From JAVBMO01 sp031552355 (GTDB taxonomy: Bacteria; Bacteroidota; Bacteroidia; Bacteroidales; P3), in the NCBI GenBank assembly GCA_031552355.1, contig JAVBMO010000189.1, positions 1 through 18,287 of the forward strand: a stretch of 18,287 nucleotides of DNA. The letters are read 5' to 3'. Below, piece by piece: positions 1-6,873 of this stretch. The translations under genes and the position numbers were made by a program. Numbering within the stretch: the stretch's first letter is position 1; each line of letters begins with the position of its first letter. Below the pieces are notes generated by a model. The model saw only the letters and a program-made list of their open reading frames with translations, was not told the DNA's origin and searched no databases.

Positions 1-324
1 GGATTAAGCGGTTTTGCAGCTGAAATGACTATTTTCTTTGGCGCTTTCCAAAATGCAGATATTTTCCATCGCGTATTTACAATTATTGCTTGCGCATCCA
101 TTGTTATTACAGCCGTTTACATATTGCGTGTGGTTGGAAAAATCCTGTATGGCGAAGTAGTGAACAAAGAGTTTTTGACATTGAAAGATGCTACTTGGTT
201 TGAAAAAATTTCGGTAGTAACCTTGATTTTGTGTATTGTAGGCGTGGGAAGTGCACCATTTTGGTTGTCGGACATGATTAGCAACAGTTTGAGTCATGTT
301 ATTCAAGTTTTGGCTATAAAATAG
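1..324 (+). CDS. nuoM: NADH-quinone oxidoreductase subunit M, C-terminal end (partial)
   Basis: This is the last 107 residues of a proton-pumping membrane subunit of respiratory complex I; the 5' end lies outside the window. The reading frame is open from base 1 and begins GLSGFAAEMTIFFGAF, which matches the conserved NuoM stretch (PGLSGF.gE....GAF) near the end of the antiporter-like core. Two hydrophobic helices follow, at about residues 23-43 and 73-91 of the fragment, with a short polar loop between. The stop is TAG at 322-324. nuoN lies downstream on the same strand, as in standard nuo operons (nuoL-M-N), but here an ORF6N gene separates them. The identification rests on the conserved motif, the membrane character and the nuoN neighbour. 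NuoL is the main alternative, but order and motif favour NuoM. Confidence 0.9.
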   Translation, partial: GLSGFAAEMTIFFGAFQNADIFHRVFTIIACASIVITAVYILRVVGKILYGEVVNKEFLTLKDATWFEKISVVTLILCIVGVGSAPFWLSDMISNSLSHVIQVLAIK

Positions 325-333
325 TAAATAAAG

Positions 334-354
334 GTTATCGAAATTTTCGATAAC
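334..354. repeat. Inverted repeat between nuoM and the ORF6N gene
   Basis: Two perfect 10-bp arms (GTTATCGAAA and TTTCGATAAC) are separated by a single T. The repeat lies 9 nt after the nuoM stop and ends 18 nt before the ORF6N start. A one-base loop and an AT-rich stem make it a poor intrinsic terminator as RNA, since at least three bases must stay unpaired, and no T-run follows. A dyad of this kind fits a protein-binding operator at least as well, perhaps for the adjacent ORF6N protein. That role is inferred from position only. Confidence 0.5.
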
Positions 355-372
355 ATCAATCAATAAAAAGCA

Positions 373-933
373 ATGAGCAACATCGTAAAATTTGATAATA
401 TTGAAAATAAGATTATCAGTATCCGAAATCAACAAGTGATTTTGGATAGCGATGTGGCGGCATTATATGGTGTCGCAACGAAAGAAGTAAATCAAGCAAT
501 AAGGAATAATCCTGATAAATTTCCTCAAGGATATATTTTTGAATTAGTAAGAGGGGAAAAAGAAGAGGTGGTCAAAAATTTTGACCACCTCTCAAAACTC
601 AAATTTTCACCGGCTTTACCCAAAGCTTTCACCGAAAAAGGTTTATACATGCTGGCAACCATTTTGAAAAGCCCTGTAGCAACACAAACCACACTTGCCA
701 TTGTAGAAACCTTTGCCAAAATGCGAGAATTGTCGAGGACAGTAGCAGAATTGTCGGAAGCGCCGGAAGAAGCAAAACAAAAATCGTTGATGCAAAAAAG
801 CAGCGAAATTATTGTCGACCTTTTGGGCGAAGACCTTAAAACATCAGATACCGAAACCAGTATAGAATTAAATTTTGCAGTCTTAAAAGTAAAACATACG
901 GTTAAGCGAAAAGCTGATAAAAACGAAAAATAA
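373..933 (+). CDS. ORF6N-domain DNA-binding protein (phage antirepressor-like)
   Basis: A 186-residue soluble protein. Residues about 8-95 match the ORF6N domain, a DNA-binding module of phage antirepressors and related bacterial genes. Visible hallmarks are I.IRNQQVILDSDVAALYGV near the start, the NQAIRNNPDKFP..YIFEL segment, and SPALPKAFTEKGLYMLATIL, which matches the family's PyAFTEqGv.MLa..L. The C-terminal half (about 110-186) is charged and probably helical, ending in a Lys-rich tail. ORF6N genes usually occur in prophages and mobile accessory regions, yet this one lies between nuoM (48 nt upstream) and nuoN (26 nt downstream) on the same strand, so it is probably co-transcribed with complex I genes. 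No good TAnnTTTG promoter is visible before it. A large palindrome lies inside the gene at 564-592. The true target is unknown; the family call is firm. Confidence 0.85.
   Translation: MSNIVKFDNIENKIISIRNQQVILDSDVAALYGVATKEVNQAIRNNPDKFPQGYIFELVRGEKEEVVKNFDHLSKLKFSPALPKAFTEKGLYMLATILKSPVATQTTLAIVETFAKMRELSRTVAELSEAPEEAKQKSLMQKSSEIIVDLLGEDLKTSDTETSIELNFAVLKVKHTVKRKADKNEK
564..592. repeat. 29-bp palindrome inside the ORF6N coding sequence
   Basis: Two perfect 14-bp arms (AGAGGTGGTCAAAA and TTTTGACCACCTCT) flank a single central A. In frame the region encodes EEVVKNFDHLSK, just before the AFTEKG motif. The codons used (GTG GTC, GAC CAC CTC) are G/C-ending, while the gene elsewhere mostly uses A/T-ending codons and TTG/TTA for Leu, so the dyad may be kept at synonymous sites. 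It could act as an internal operator or as an RNA hairpin affecting read-through to nuoN. Both roles are inference. Confidence 0.7.
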
Positions 934-959
934 TTATCATTATAAAAATAAAAACTATT

Positions 960-2387
960 ATGAATTTTAGTGATTTTCTATTCATGCGCCACGAAATATC
1001 ATTGACATTGATATTCGTTATCTTGTTGATGTATGATTTGATTGCTTCGGGCGAACACAAAAGGAAATATTTTCAGGGAATAGCATGTATCCTATTCGGG
1101 CTGCATACTGTACACAGCTTTTTCCTTCCAACGGAAGCGGGTGAAGTTTTTGGTGGAATGTATGTAAGCGGAAGCATGTTTATGTTGGTGAAAAACCTAT
1201 TAAATATAGGCGTTTTATTAATGTTTCTCCAAGCCAACAGCTGGTTGAAACAAGAAGATACATTTGCTAAACGAGGCGAATTCTATGTCATTACCTTATT
1301 CACCCTTTTGGGAATGTATTTCATGGTTTCTTCGGGCAACTTCCTCATGTTTTACATAGGCTTGGAAACTGCATCTATCCCCATGGCAACCCTAATAGCA
1401 TTCGATAAATTCAAAAATAAATCGGCAGAAGCCGGCGCTAAATATATATTGTCAGCAGCATTTTCTTCAGCGATTATGCTGTATGGGATTTCATTTTTAT
1501 ATGGCGTTGCCGGAAGCATGTATTTTTCAGATATGGCAACGGCTATTACCAGTAACTATATGTCGTTGTTAGGATTGGTTTTCTTCTTGGCAGGGTTGTT
1601 CTTCAAATTGTCGATGGTGCCGTTCCACCTTTGGACAGCCGATGTTTACGAAGGTGCCCCTACACCCGTTACAGCATATCTATCAACTGTTTCCAAGACT
1701 TCAGTAGTTTTCATTTTTATGGTATTATTATTCAAAACTTTTGCAACTTTCGTTACCGAATGGCAAAACATTCTTTGGTGGATGATAGTGATAACCATTA
1801 CAGTGGGAAACCTGTTTGCTTTACGTCAACAAAATTTGAAACGTTTCTTGGCTTTTTCCTCTATTTCACAAGCAGGATATTTGGTTTTGGGCGTAATTGC
1901 AGCCACAGCTACCGGAATGACTTCAGTAGTTTACTATGCAATGGTATATATTTTCTCAAATTTTGCAGCATTTGGCGTTATCCAAACGATTGAAAGTAAA
2001 ACCGGTAAAGTGGAAATGAAAGATTATAATGGATTATATTCTACCAATCCTAAATTGGCATTAATCTTCATGTTGGCATTATTCTCCTTGGGCGGTATCC
2101 CTATTATGGCAGGATTTTTTAGCAAATTCTTTATTTTTACGGCAGCTGCTTCGCAAGGGCAATATTTATTGGTTTTTATCGCATTATTAAATACCATTAT
2201 TTCGTTATATTATTATTTATTACCTGTAAAAACCATGTTCTTAACCAAATCAGAAAATCCTATTGAATGTATCAAAACAGATGGTTATGGAAAAATTGCT
2301 TTATTGATTTGCATCATAGGATTGTTTGTAATTGGTGTGTGTAGCCCTATTTATGAATATGTGAACAGCTTGGCATGGGGAATGTAA
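960..2387 (+). CDS. nuoN: NADH-quinone oxidoreductase subunit N
   Basis: A membrane subunit of complex I that takes part in proton translocation in the cytoplasmic membrane; 475 residues, normal for NuoN. The protein is almost entirely hydrophobic, with about 13-14 transmembrane helices. Diagnostic features of the antiporter-like fold are visible: the helix-5 Glu in FYIGLETASIP (E136), K161 in KYILSAAFSSA, K216 in FFKLSMVPFHLWTADVYEG, and the APTPVTAYLSTVSK segment ending in K246. The region FSLGGIPIMAGFFSKFFIF corresponds to the C-terminal conserved block. It begins 26 nt after the ORF6N stop and is probably the last nuo gene, since about 260 nt without a gene follow before glyS. The ATG at 960 gives a normal N-terminus (ISLTLIFVILLMYDL). 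Confidence 0.95.
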   Translation: MNFSDFLFMRHEISLTLIFVILLMYDLIASGEHKRKYFQGIACILFGLHTVHSFFLPTEAGEVFGGMYVSGSMFMLVKNLLNIGVLLMFLQANSWLKQEDTFAKRGEFYVITLFTLLGMYFMVSSGNFLMFYIGLETASIPMATLIAFDKFKNKSAEAGAKYILSAAFSSAIMLYGISFLYGVAGSMYFSDMATAITSNYMSLLGLVFFLAGLFFKLSMVPFHLWTADVYEGAPTPVTAYLSTVSKTSVVFIFMVLLFKTFATFVTEWQNILWWMIVITITVGNLFALRQQNLKRFLAFSSISQAGYLVLGVIAATATGMTSVVYYAMVYIFSNFAAFGVIQTIESKTGKVEMKDYNGLYSTNPKLALIFMLALFSLGGIPIMAGFFSKFFIFTAAASQGQYLLVFIALLNTIISLYYYLLPVKTMFLTKSENPIECIKTDGYGKIALLICIIGLFVIGVCSPIYEYVNSLAWGM

Positions 2388-2591
2388 TTGAGAATGAATG
2401 ACAAGGTCTCTGCTCACACACTCTATATAAGTTTTCTTAGGAAATAGTTTATCTGATTCTGATTTTCAGAAAAATAAAACCTAAATCACACTATATTCTC
2501 AAGCAAAGAGATTTTTAAATTCTTAATCTGCTGAAAGAGAGAATATTCCTGTAAATCACAAAGAAAAATAGCATTTTTCTCTGAAAAGCCT

Positions 2592-2599
2592 TATTTTTG
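2592..2599 (+). promoter_or_regulatory. Candidate -7 promoter element for glyS
   Basis: TATTTTTG fits the Bacteroidetes consensus TAnnTTTG and would start transcription near 2606, about 43 nt before the glyS start. No clear TTTG -33 element is seen at the usual 19-21 nt spacing, so the call is tentative. Confidence 0.35.
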
Positions 2600-2600
2600 C

Positions 2601-2628
2601 AAAAGCAAAACATACGGCTTTTGCTTTT
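2601..2628. repeat. Hairpin upstream of glyS
   Basis: Arms AAAAGCAAAA (2601-2610) and TTTTGCTTTT (2619-2628) are perfect complements around an 8-nt loop. An alternative pairing, GCAAAAGC (2599-2606) with GCTTTTGC (2617-2624), uses overlapping bases. It could end read-through from nuoN or lie in the glyS 5' leader. The sequence alone does not decide this. Confidence 0.45.
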
Positions 2629-2648
2629 CATTTTAAATTTATAATCTT

Positions 2649-4172
2649 ATGGCAAATAATGACGAGCTTTTCAAGAAAATAATAGCTCACGCAAAAGAAT
2701 ACGGTTTTATCTTCCCTTCGAGTGAAATTTATGACGGTTTGGCGGCGGTTTACGATTATGGCCAAATGGGCGCCGAACTGAAAAACAATATCAAAAGCTA
2801 TTGGTGGAAATCTATGGTGCAAGACCACGAAAATATTGTGGGAATTGATTCCGCCATTTTTATGCATCCGACGGTTTGGAAGGCTTCCGGTCATGTGGAC
2901 GCTTTCAACGACCCTTTGATTGACAATAAAGATTCTAAAAAACGCTACCGTGCCGATGTTTTAATTGAAGATTATTTGGCCAAACAAGAAGACAAAATTG
3001 AAAAGGAAGTAGAAAAAGCAGCCAAACGCTTCGGCGATGCTTTCGACAAAAGCCAATTTTTAGCTACCAATGGTCGCGTTCTTGAAATTCAATCAAAGAT
3101 TGATGCCGTTCGCCATCGTTTTGCAGAAGCTATGACCTCCAACGATCTTCCTGAAATCAAGAAAATTATAGAAGATTTGGAAATTGTTTGTCCGGTTTCA
3201 GGTTCGCGCAATTGGACAGAAGTCCGCCAGTTCAACCTGATGTTTTCTACACAAATGGGTTCTGTGAGCGAAGATGCCAGCCAAATTTATCTTCGCCCCG
3301 AAACGGCACAGGGCATTTTTGTTAACTTTTTGAATGTACAAAAAACCGGCCGCATGAAAGTTCCTTTTGGGATTGCCCAAATAGGAAAAGCTTTTAGAAA
3401 TGAGATTGTTGCCCGTCAGTTCATTTTCCGTATGCGAGAATTTGAACAAATGGAAATGCAGTTTTTTGTCCGTCCGGGAAGCGAATTGGAATGGTTTAAA
3501 ACATGGAAGGAAAAACGTTTGAAATGGCATTTGTCGTTGGGATTCTCCCCAAATAAATACCGGTTCCACGACCATGAAAAATTGGCGCATTATGCCAATG
3601 CCGCTGCCGATATTGAGTTCGATTTTCCTTTTGGATTCAAAGAATTGGAAGGAATTCATTCTCGCACCGACTTCGACTTGAAAGCCCATGCAGAACATTC
3701 CGGCAAGAAAATCCAATATTTCGACGCGGAATTAAATGAAAATTACACGCCTTATGTTATTGAAACATCAATCGGCTTGGATCGTATGTTTTTGGCGGTT
3801 TTCAGTACTGCTTTCAACGAAGAGAAATTAGAAGACGGCAGCGAACGTACGGTTTTGAACATTCCTCCGGTGTTGGCGCCCTATAAAGCAGCCGTTTTGC
3901 CTTTGGTAAAAAAAGACGGGATGCCCGAAAAAGCGCGTGAAATTTGTGATATTTTGAAGGCTGATTTCATGATTCAATATGACGAAAAAGACGCCATTGG
4001 CCGTCGTTACCGCAGGCAAGACGCTATTGGCACACCATTTTGCATTACCGTAGATTCCGAAACTTTGGAAAACAATACGGTTACTGTGCGTGAACGCGAC
4101 AGTATGCAACAGGTTCGTTTACCCATTGAACAACTGAGAAGTTATATTTTTGACGGAATACGGGTGAAGTAA
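2649..4172 (+). CDS. glyS: Glycyl-tRNA synthetase, class II homodimeric type
   Basis: Charges tRNA-Gly with glycine at the expense of ATP in the cytoplasm. The 507-residue single-chain form matches the alpha2 GlyRS found in Bacteroidetes, not the alpha2beta2 form of E. coli. Visible features in order: the N-terminal signature FPSSEIYDGLAAVYDYG (about 22-38), a long charged insertion (about 95-175), the RPETAQGIF segment near 217-225, class II motif 2 starting at FRNE (249-252) and running through RMREFEQMEMQFF, motif 3 around GLDRMF (376-381), and a C-terminal anticodon-binding domain from about 405 (PPVLAPYKAAVLPL) to the end. The start at 2649 gives a normal GlyRS N-terminus. The PBP4 gene follows 23 nt after the stop, so the two are probably co-transcribed, although they share no pathway. 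Confidence 0.97.
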   Translation: MANNDELFKKIIAHAKEYGFIFPSSEIYDGLAAVYDYGQMGAELKNNIKSYWWKSMVQDHENIVGIDSAIFMHPTVWKASGHVDAFNDPLIDNKDSKKRYRADVLIEDYLAKQEDKIEKEVEKAAKRFGDAFDKSQFLATNGRVLEIQSKIDAVRHRFAEAMTSNDLPEIKKIIEDLEIVCPVSGSRNWTEVRQFNLMFSTQMGSVSEDASQIYLRPETAQGIFVNFLNVQKTGRMKVPFGIAQIGKAFRNEIVARQFIFRMREFEQMEMQFFVRPGSELEWFKTWKEKRLKWHLSLGFSPNKYRFHDHEKLAHYANAAADIEFDFPFGFKELEGIHSRTDFDLKAHAEHSGKKIQYFDAELNENYTPYVIETSIGLDRMFLAVFSTAFNEEKLEDGSERTVLNIPPVLAPYKAAVLPLVKKDGMPEKAREICDILKADFMIQYDEKDAIGRRYRRQDAIGTPFCITVDSETLENNTVTVRERDSMQQVRLPIEQLRSYIFDGIRVK

Positions 4173-4195
4173 TTCCCCAAGAAAGGTTTTGACTC

Positions 4196-5647
4196 ATGCG
4201 CAGGATATTTGCAGGTTTGCTTGTTTTTGTTTTTGCTTTTTCAGCCCACGCCAATAGTGATGGGTTGAAGGATTATATAAACAAATTAACAGCCGATCCG
4301 CAATTTGAAAATGCTTCGTGGTCGGTAAAGGTCGTAAAAATCAAGGATTCGAAAACGGTGGCGGAATACAATTCCCAACAAAGCTTAATTCCGGCTTCGA
4401 TCGAAAAACTACTAACCACGGGTATTTCCATCCACGTTTTGGGAAGCGATTTCCGTTTTAAAACCTGTTTGATGTACGACGGGCAAATCCAAGACAGTGT
4501 TTTGCAAGGAAATCTTTATATTGTCGGTGGTGGCGACCCTTTTTTAGGTTCCTACCGTTACAAGCAAACTTGTCCCGACTCGGTGTTTTTTGTTTGGTAT
4601 TCAGCACTTCGGCAAAAAGGAATCTCGGCTATTGAAGGCAACATTTATTTCGATGCCTCCATCTTTGATGAAGAACCCATTCCCGGAAGCTGGCAATGGG
4701 AAGATATGGGTAATTATTACGGATGTGGCGCATCAGGGCTTTCATTCCACGAAAACATGTATTATATTTGCTTCAAACCCTCACTGACAGAAGGTGGGGC
4801 TGCGAAAATCCTATATACGAAGCCCAGTATCAATTCTCTTGCTTTTGACAATAAAGTAACTACAGGCCCTGCCAAATCGGGCGACAATGTTGTGATTTAT
4901 GCTTGTCCTGAAAGCAACACACACCTTTTGCGAGGAACCGTTCCTTTGGACGACCCCGAATTTTTGGTAAGAGGCGCCATGCCTAATCCTGCCAAAACCT
5001 GTGCGGAATTTTTTGTAAAATATTTGCAGCAAAAAAAGATAAAAATATCCAAACCGGTTCAAAAGATGCCGGATTTTGCGTCTATGCGTTCGCGGCGCAG
5101 TATGTTGTTTGAATATTACTCCTATCCTTTGTCTCAAATTATTACGCAAACCAATTTGCAAAGCAACAATATGTATGCTGAATGTTTGTTTAAATATTTG
5201 GGCTATGCTGAAAAAAAAGTGGGCAGTTACAAAACAGGACAAGACGCAATTTATTCGTTCTTAAAATTGAAATCTCTGAACAGCAAAGGACTTAATATTG
5301 AAGATGGAAGTGGGCTTTCCCGTCAAAATTTGCTGACCACTTCTTTTCTTTGTTCTTTTATGCAATGGATGAAAGAGCAGGATACGGACGATGTTTTTTA
5401 CAATTCTCTTACAAAAGCAAGCCAATCAGCAAATATTAATCAACAATTGGCAGGAACAAATGGACAAAACACTTTGCGCTACAAAACCGGCAGCATGAAA
5501 AACGTTCGGTCTTATGCCGGTTATATGCAAAATTCGAAAGGAGAATGGGTTTGTTTTTCAATAATTGCCAATAATTTTAATGCTCCTGATACGGAAATTC
5601 GCGCCAAATTGGAAAAACTTTTTTATCATATAGCGAAAAGCGAATAA
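4196..5647 (+). CDS. dacB: D-alanyl-D-alanine carboxypeptidase/endopeptidase, PBP4 type (peptidase S13)
   Basis: A periplasmic serine peptidase that trims the terminal D-Ala of peptidoglycan stem peptides or cuts cross-links. The 483-residue protein starts with a classical signal peptide (basic MRR, hydrophobic core, then SAHA, with cleavage probably near residue 19). All three active-site motifs of the penicillin-binding fold are present: SIEK at 68-71 (nucleophile S68, base K71), SNN at 323-325, and KTG at 430-432. DGSGLSR at 370-376 is also typical of family S13. The long insertion between the first and second motifs (about 75-310) is characteristic of PBP4 and separates it from PBP5/6. 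The start at 4196 gives the signal peptide directly. The gene follows glyS closely and is followed by a separate promoter for aroB. The S13 family is certain; the dacB symbol is by family. Confidence 0.93.
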   Translation: MRRIFAGLLVFVFAFSAHANSDGLKDYINKLTADPQFENASWSVKVVKIKDSKTVAEYNSQQSLIPASIEKLLTTGISIHVLGSDFRFKTCLMYDGQIQDSVLQGNLYIVGGGDPFLGSYRYKQTCPDSVFFVWYSALRQKGISAIEGNIYFDASIFDEEPIPGSWQWEDMGNYYGCGASGLSFHENMYYICFKPSLTEGGAAKILYTKPSINSLAFDNKVTTGPAKSGDNVVIYACPESNTHLLRGTVPLDDPEFLVRGAMPNPAKTCAEFFVKYLQQKKIKISKPVQKMPDFASMRSRRSMLFEYYSYPLSQIITQTNLQSNNMYAECLFKYLGYAEKKVGSYKTGQDAIYSFLKLKSLNSKGLNIEDGSGLSRQNLLTTSFLCSFMQWMKEQDTDDVFYNSLTKASQSANINQQLAGTNGQNTLRYKTGSMKNVRSYAGYMQNSKGEWVCFSIIANNFNAPDTEIRAKLEKLFYHIAKSE

Positions 5648-5718
5648 GTTGCATTCAGTAGTTGAATCTACCCAATATTTCGGCTATTCAAATGTATTTC
5701 AATTAAAAAAAGAAATCG

Positions 5719-5726
5719 TATCTTTG
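5719..5726 (+). promoter_or_regulatory. Candidate -7 promoter element for aroB (and ahcY)
   Basis: TATCTTTG is a perfect match to the Bacteroidetes TAnnTTTG element, with transcription expected near 5733 and a leader of about 40 nt before aroB. The possible -33 element is weak (TTTC at 5697-5700, 18 nt upstream). The 126-nt gap after dacB supports a new transcript starting here. Confidence 0.5.
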
Positions 5727-5773
5727 TACCCGATTTAAAAGTGTGGAGAAAACACTGAAAATCCTGCTAATTA

Positions 5774-6844
5774 ATGAACAATCAAGAGAACAAACTTATT
5801 TTTTCAGAAAAGATAGATTCTTTGAAATTATTGAATCGCTATCTGAAAAATACGTTATTCTCCAATGCTCGTTTTTTTATTTTAGTGGATGAAAATACTT
5901 TTGAATTTTGCCTGAACGATTTGGTATCTATTGTAGAACCTTTGCAGGAAGCCGAGTTGTTTGAAATTCCAAGCGGCGAAAGCCAGAAAGCCCTTTCCAC
6001 AGCCGAAAACCTTTGGACAGCCTTGCAGGAAAGCGAAGCCGATAGGAATGCTGTAATCGTGAATTTAGGCGGCGGAGTTATTTCCGATTTGGGCGGTTTT
6101 GTTGCCGCAACTTACAAAAGGGGCATCCGCTATATCAATATCCCTACCACACTTTTGGGAATGGTAGATGCTGCCATTGGGGGGAAAACTGCAGTGGATT
6201 TGAATCAACATAAAAATCATGTAGGGGCATTTTATCATCCTATGGTAACCTGTATTTATCCATCATTTTTGAAAACACTTTCTTTGCGGGAACTGAAATC
6301 CGGCGCTGCGGAAATGATAAAAACGGCTTTGCTTTCGAAAAAGGAATTTTGGGAAGCTCTCAGGCAAATGCCTATCGAAAAAGCGGCTCAAAATCAGAAA
6401 AATATCCGTGAGGCCGTTGTTTTTAAACGGCAAATTGTGGAACAAGATTTTGAAGAACAGAATATCCGAAAAATATTGAACTTTGGGCATACCATCGGCC
6501 ACGCCATTGAAAGTTATTCTTTACGTAGTGAAATGCCGCTTCTGCATGGCGAAGCCGTGGCACTGGGAATGTTGGCGGAATTGTTTATTTCCATTGAAAA
6601 ACTGGATTTCCCAAAAGAGGAATACAAAGAAATCTTTGATTATATCACACAAAATTATACTTTCCCAAAATATTTTTCTGCAGAAATAGATGAAATATTG
6701 TCATTTCTAAAAAATGACAAAAAGAATTTTTCAGGAAAAATCAATGCATGTTTGCTTCGTAAAATCGGTGTTCCTGCAATAGATGTGGAAATTACGGAAG
6801 AAGAAGCCCGAAAAGCGCTTATCCAATTGACAATAAATAATTAA
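5774..6844 (+). CDS. aroB: 3-dehydroquinate synthase
   Basis: Second step of the shikimate pathway: converts DAHP to 3-dehydroquinate using NAD+ and a divalent metal, in the cytoplasm. At 356 residues it has the usual length. The NAD-binding glycine-rich block reads NLGGGVISDLGGFVAATYKRG (about 97-117), followed by the conserved PTTLLGMVDAAIGGKTAVD (124-142) and NHVGAFYHP. Metal ligands expected in the family are all present: E180 in SGAAEMIK, H239 in LNFGHTIGHA, and H258 in LLHGEAV. KNDKKN (313-318) matches the conserved substrate-binding lysine region. ahcY follows after 29 nt without an obvious promoter of its own, so the two may share a transcript. Confidence 0.97.
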   Translation: MNNQENKLIFSEKIDSLKLLNRYLKNTLFSNARFFILVDENTFEFCLNDLVSIVEPLQEAELFEIPSGESQKALSTAENLWTALQESEADRNAVIVNLGGGVISDLGGFVAATYKRGIRYINIPTTLLGMVDAAIGGKTAVDLNQHKNHVGAFYHPMVTCIYPSFLKTLSLRELKSGAAEMIKTALLSKKEFWEALRQMPIEKAAQNQKNIREAVVFKRQIVEQDFEEQNIRKILNFGHTIGHAIESYSLRSEMPLLHGEAVALGMLAELFISIEKLDFPKEEYKEIFDYITQNYTFPKYFSAEIDEILSFLKNDKKNFSGKINACLLRKIGVPAIDVEITEEEARKALIQLTINN

Positions 6845-6873
6845 TAAATTTCATAAACAAAAAAATAATAAAA

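Larger units (their letters stand above)
2388..2648. other. Intergenic region, nuoN to glyS
   Basis: About 260 nt, very AT-rich, without a convincing gene. A weak 8-bp dyad (ATATTCTC at 2493-2500 and GAGAATAT at 2539-2546) could belong to the end of the nuo transcript, but its loop is long. The last 60 nt hold a candidate promoter and a hairpin, listed separately. I see no tRNA or riboswitch pattern here. Confidence 0.5.

Noticed and set aside
4..435. Minus-strand 143-codon open frame across nuoM and the ORF6N start
   Set aside because: It is antisense to a clear NuoM coding end and runs through the intergenic region; no family resemblance.
2493..2546. ATATTCTC/GAGAATAT dyad in the nuoN-glyS gap as a terminator
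   Set aside because: The 8-bp AT-rich arms with a 38-nt loop are too weak to list as a separate feature.
3198..3716. Minus-strand 172-codon open frame within glyS
   Set aside because: It is antisense to the catalytic core of GlyRS, with no recognisable domain.
6845..6873. SAH riboswitch upstream of ahcY
   Set aside because: Only 29 AT-rich nucleotides separate aroB and ahcY, too few for the aptamer, and no motif is visible.
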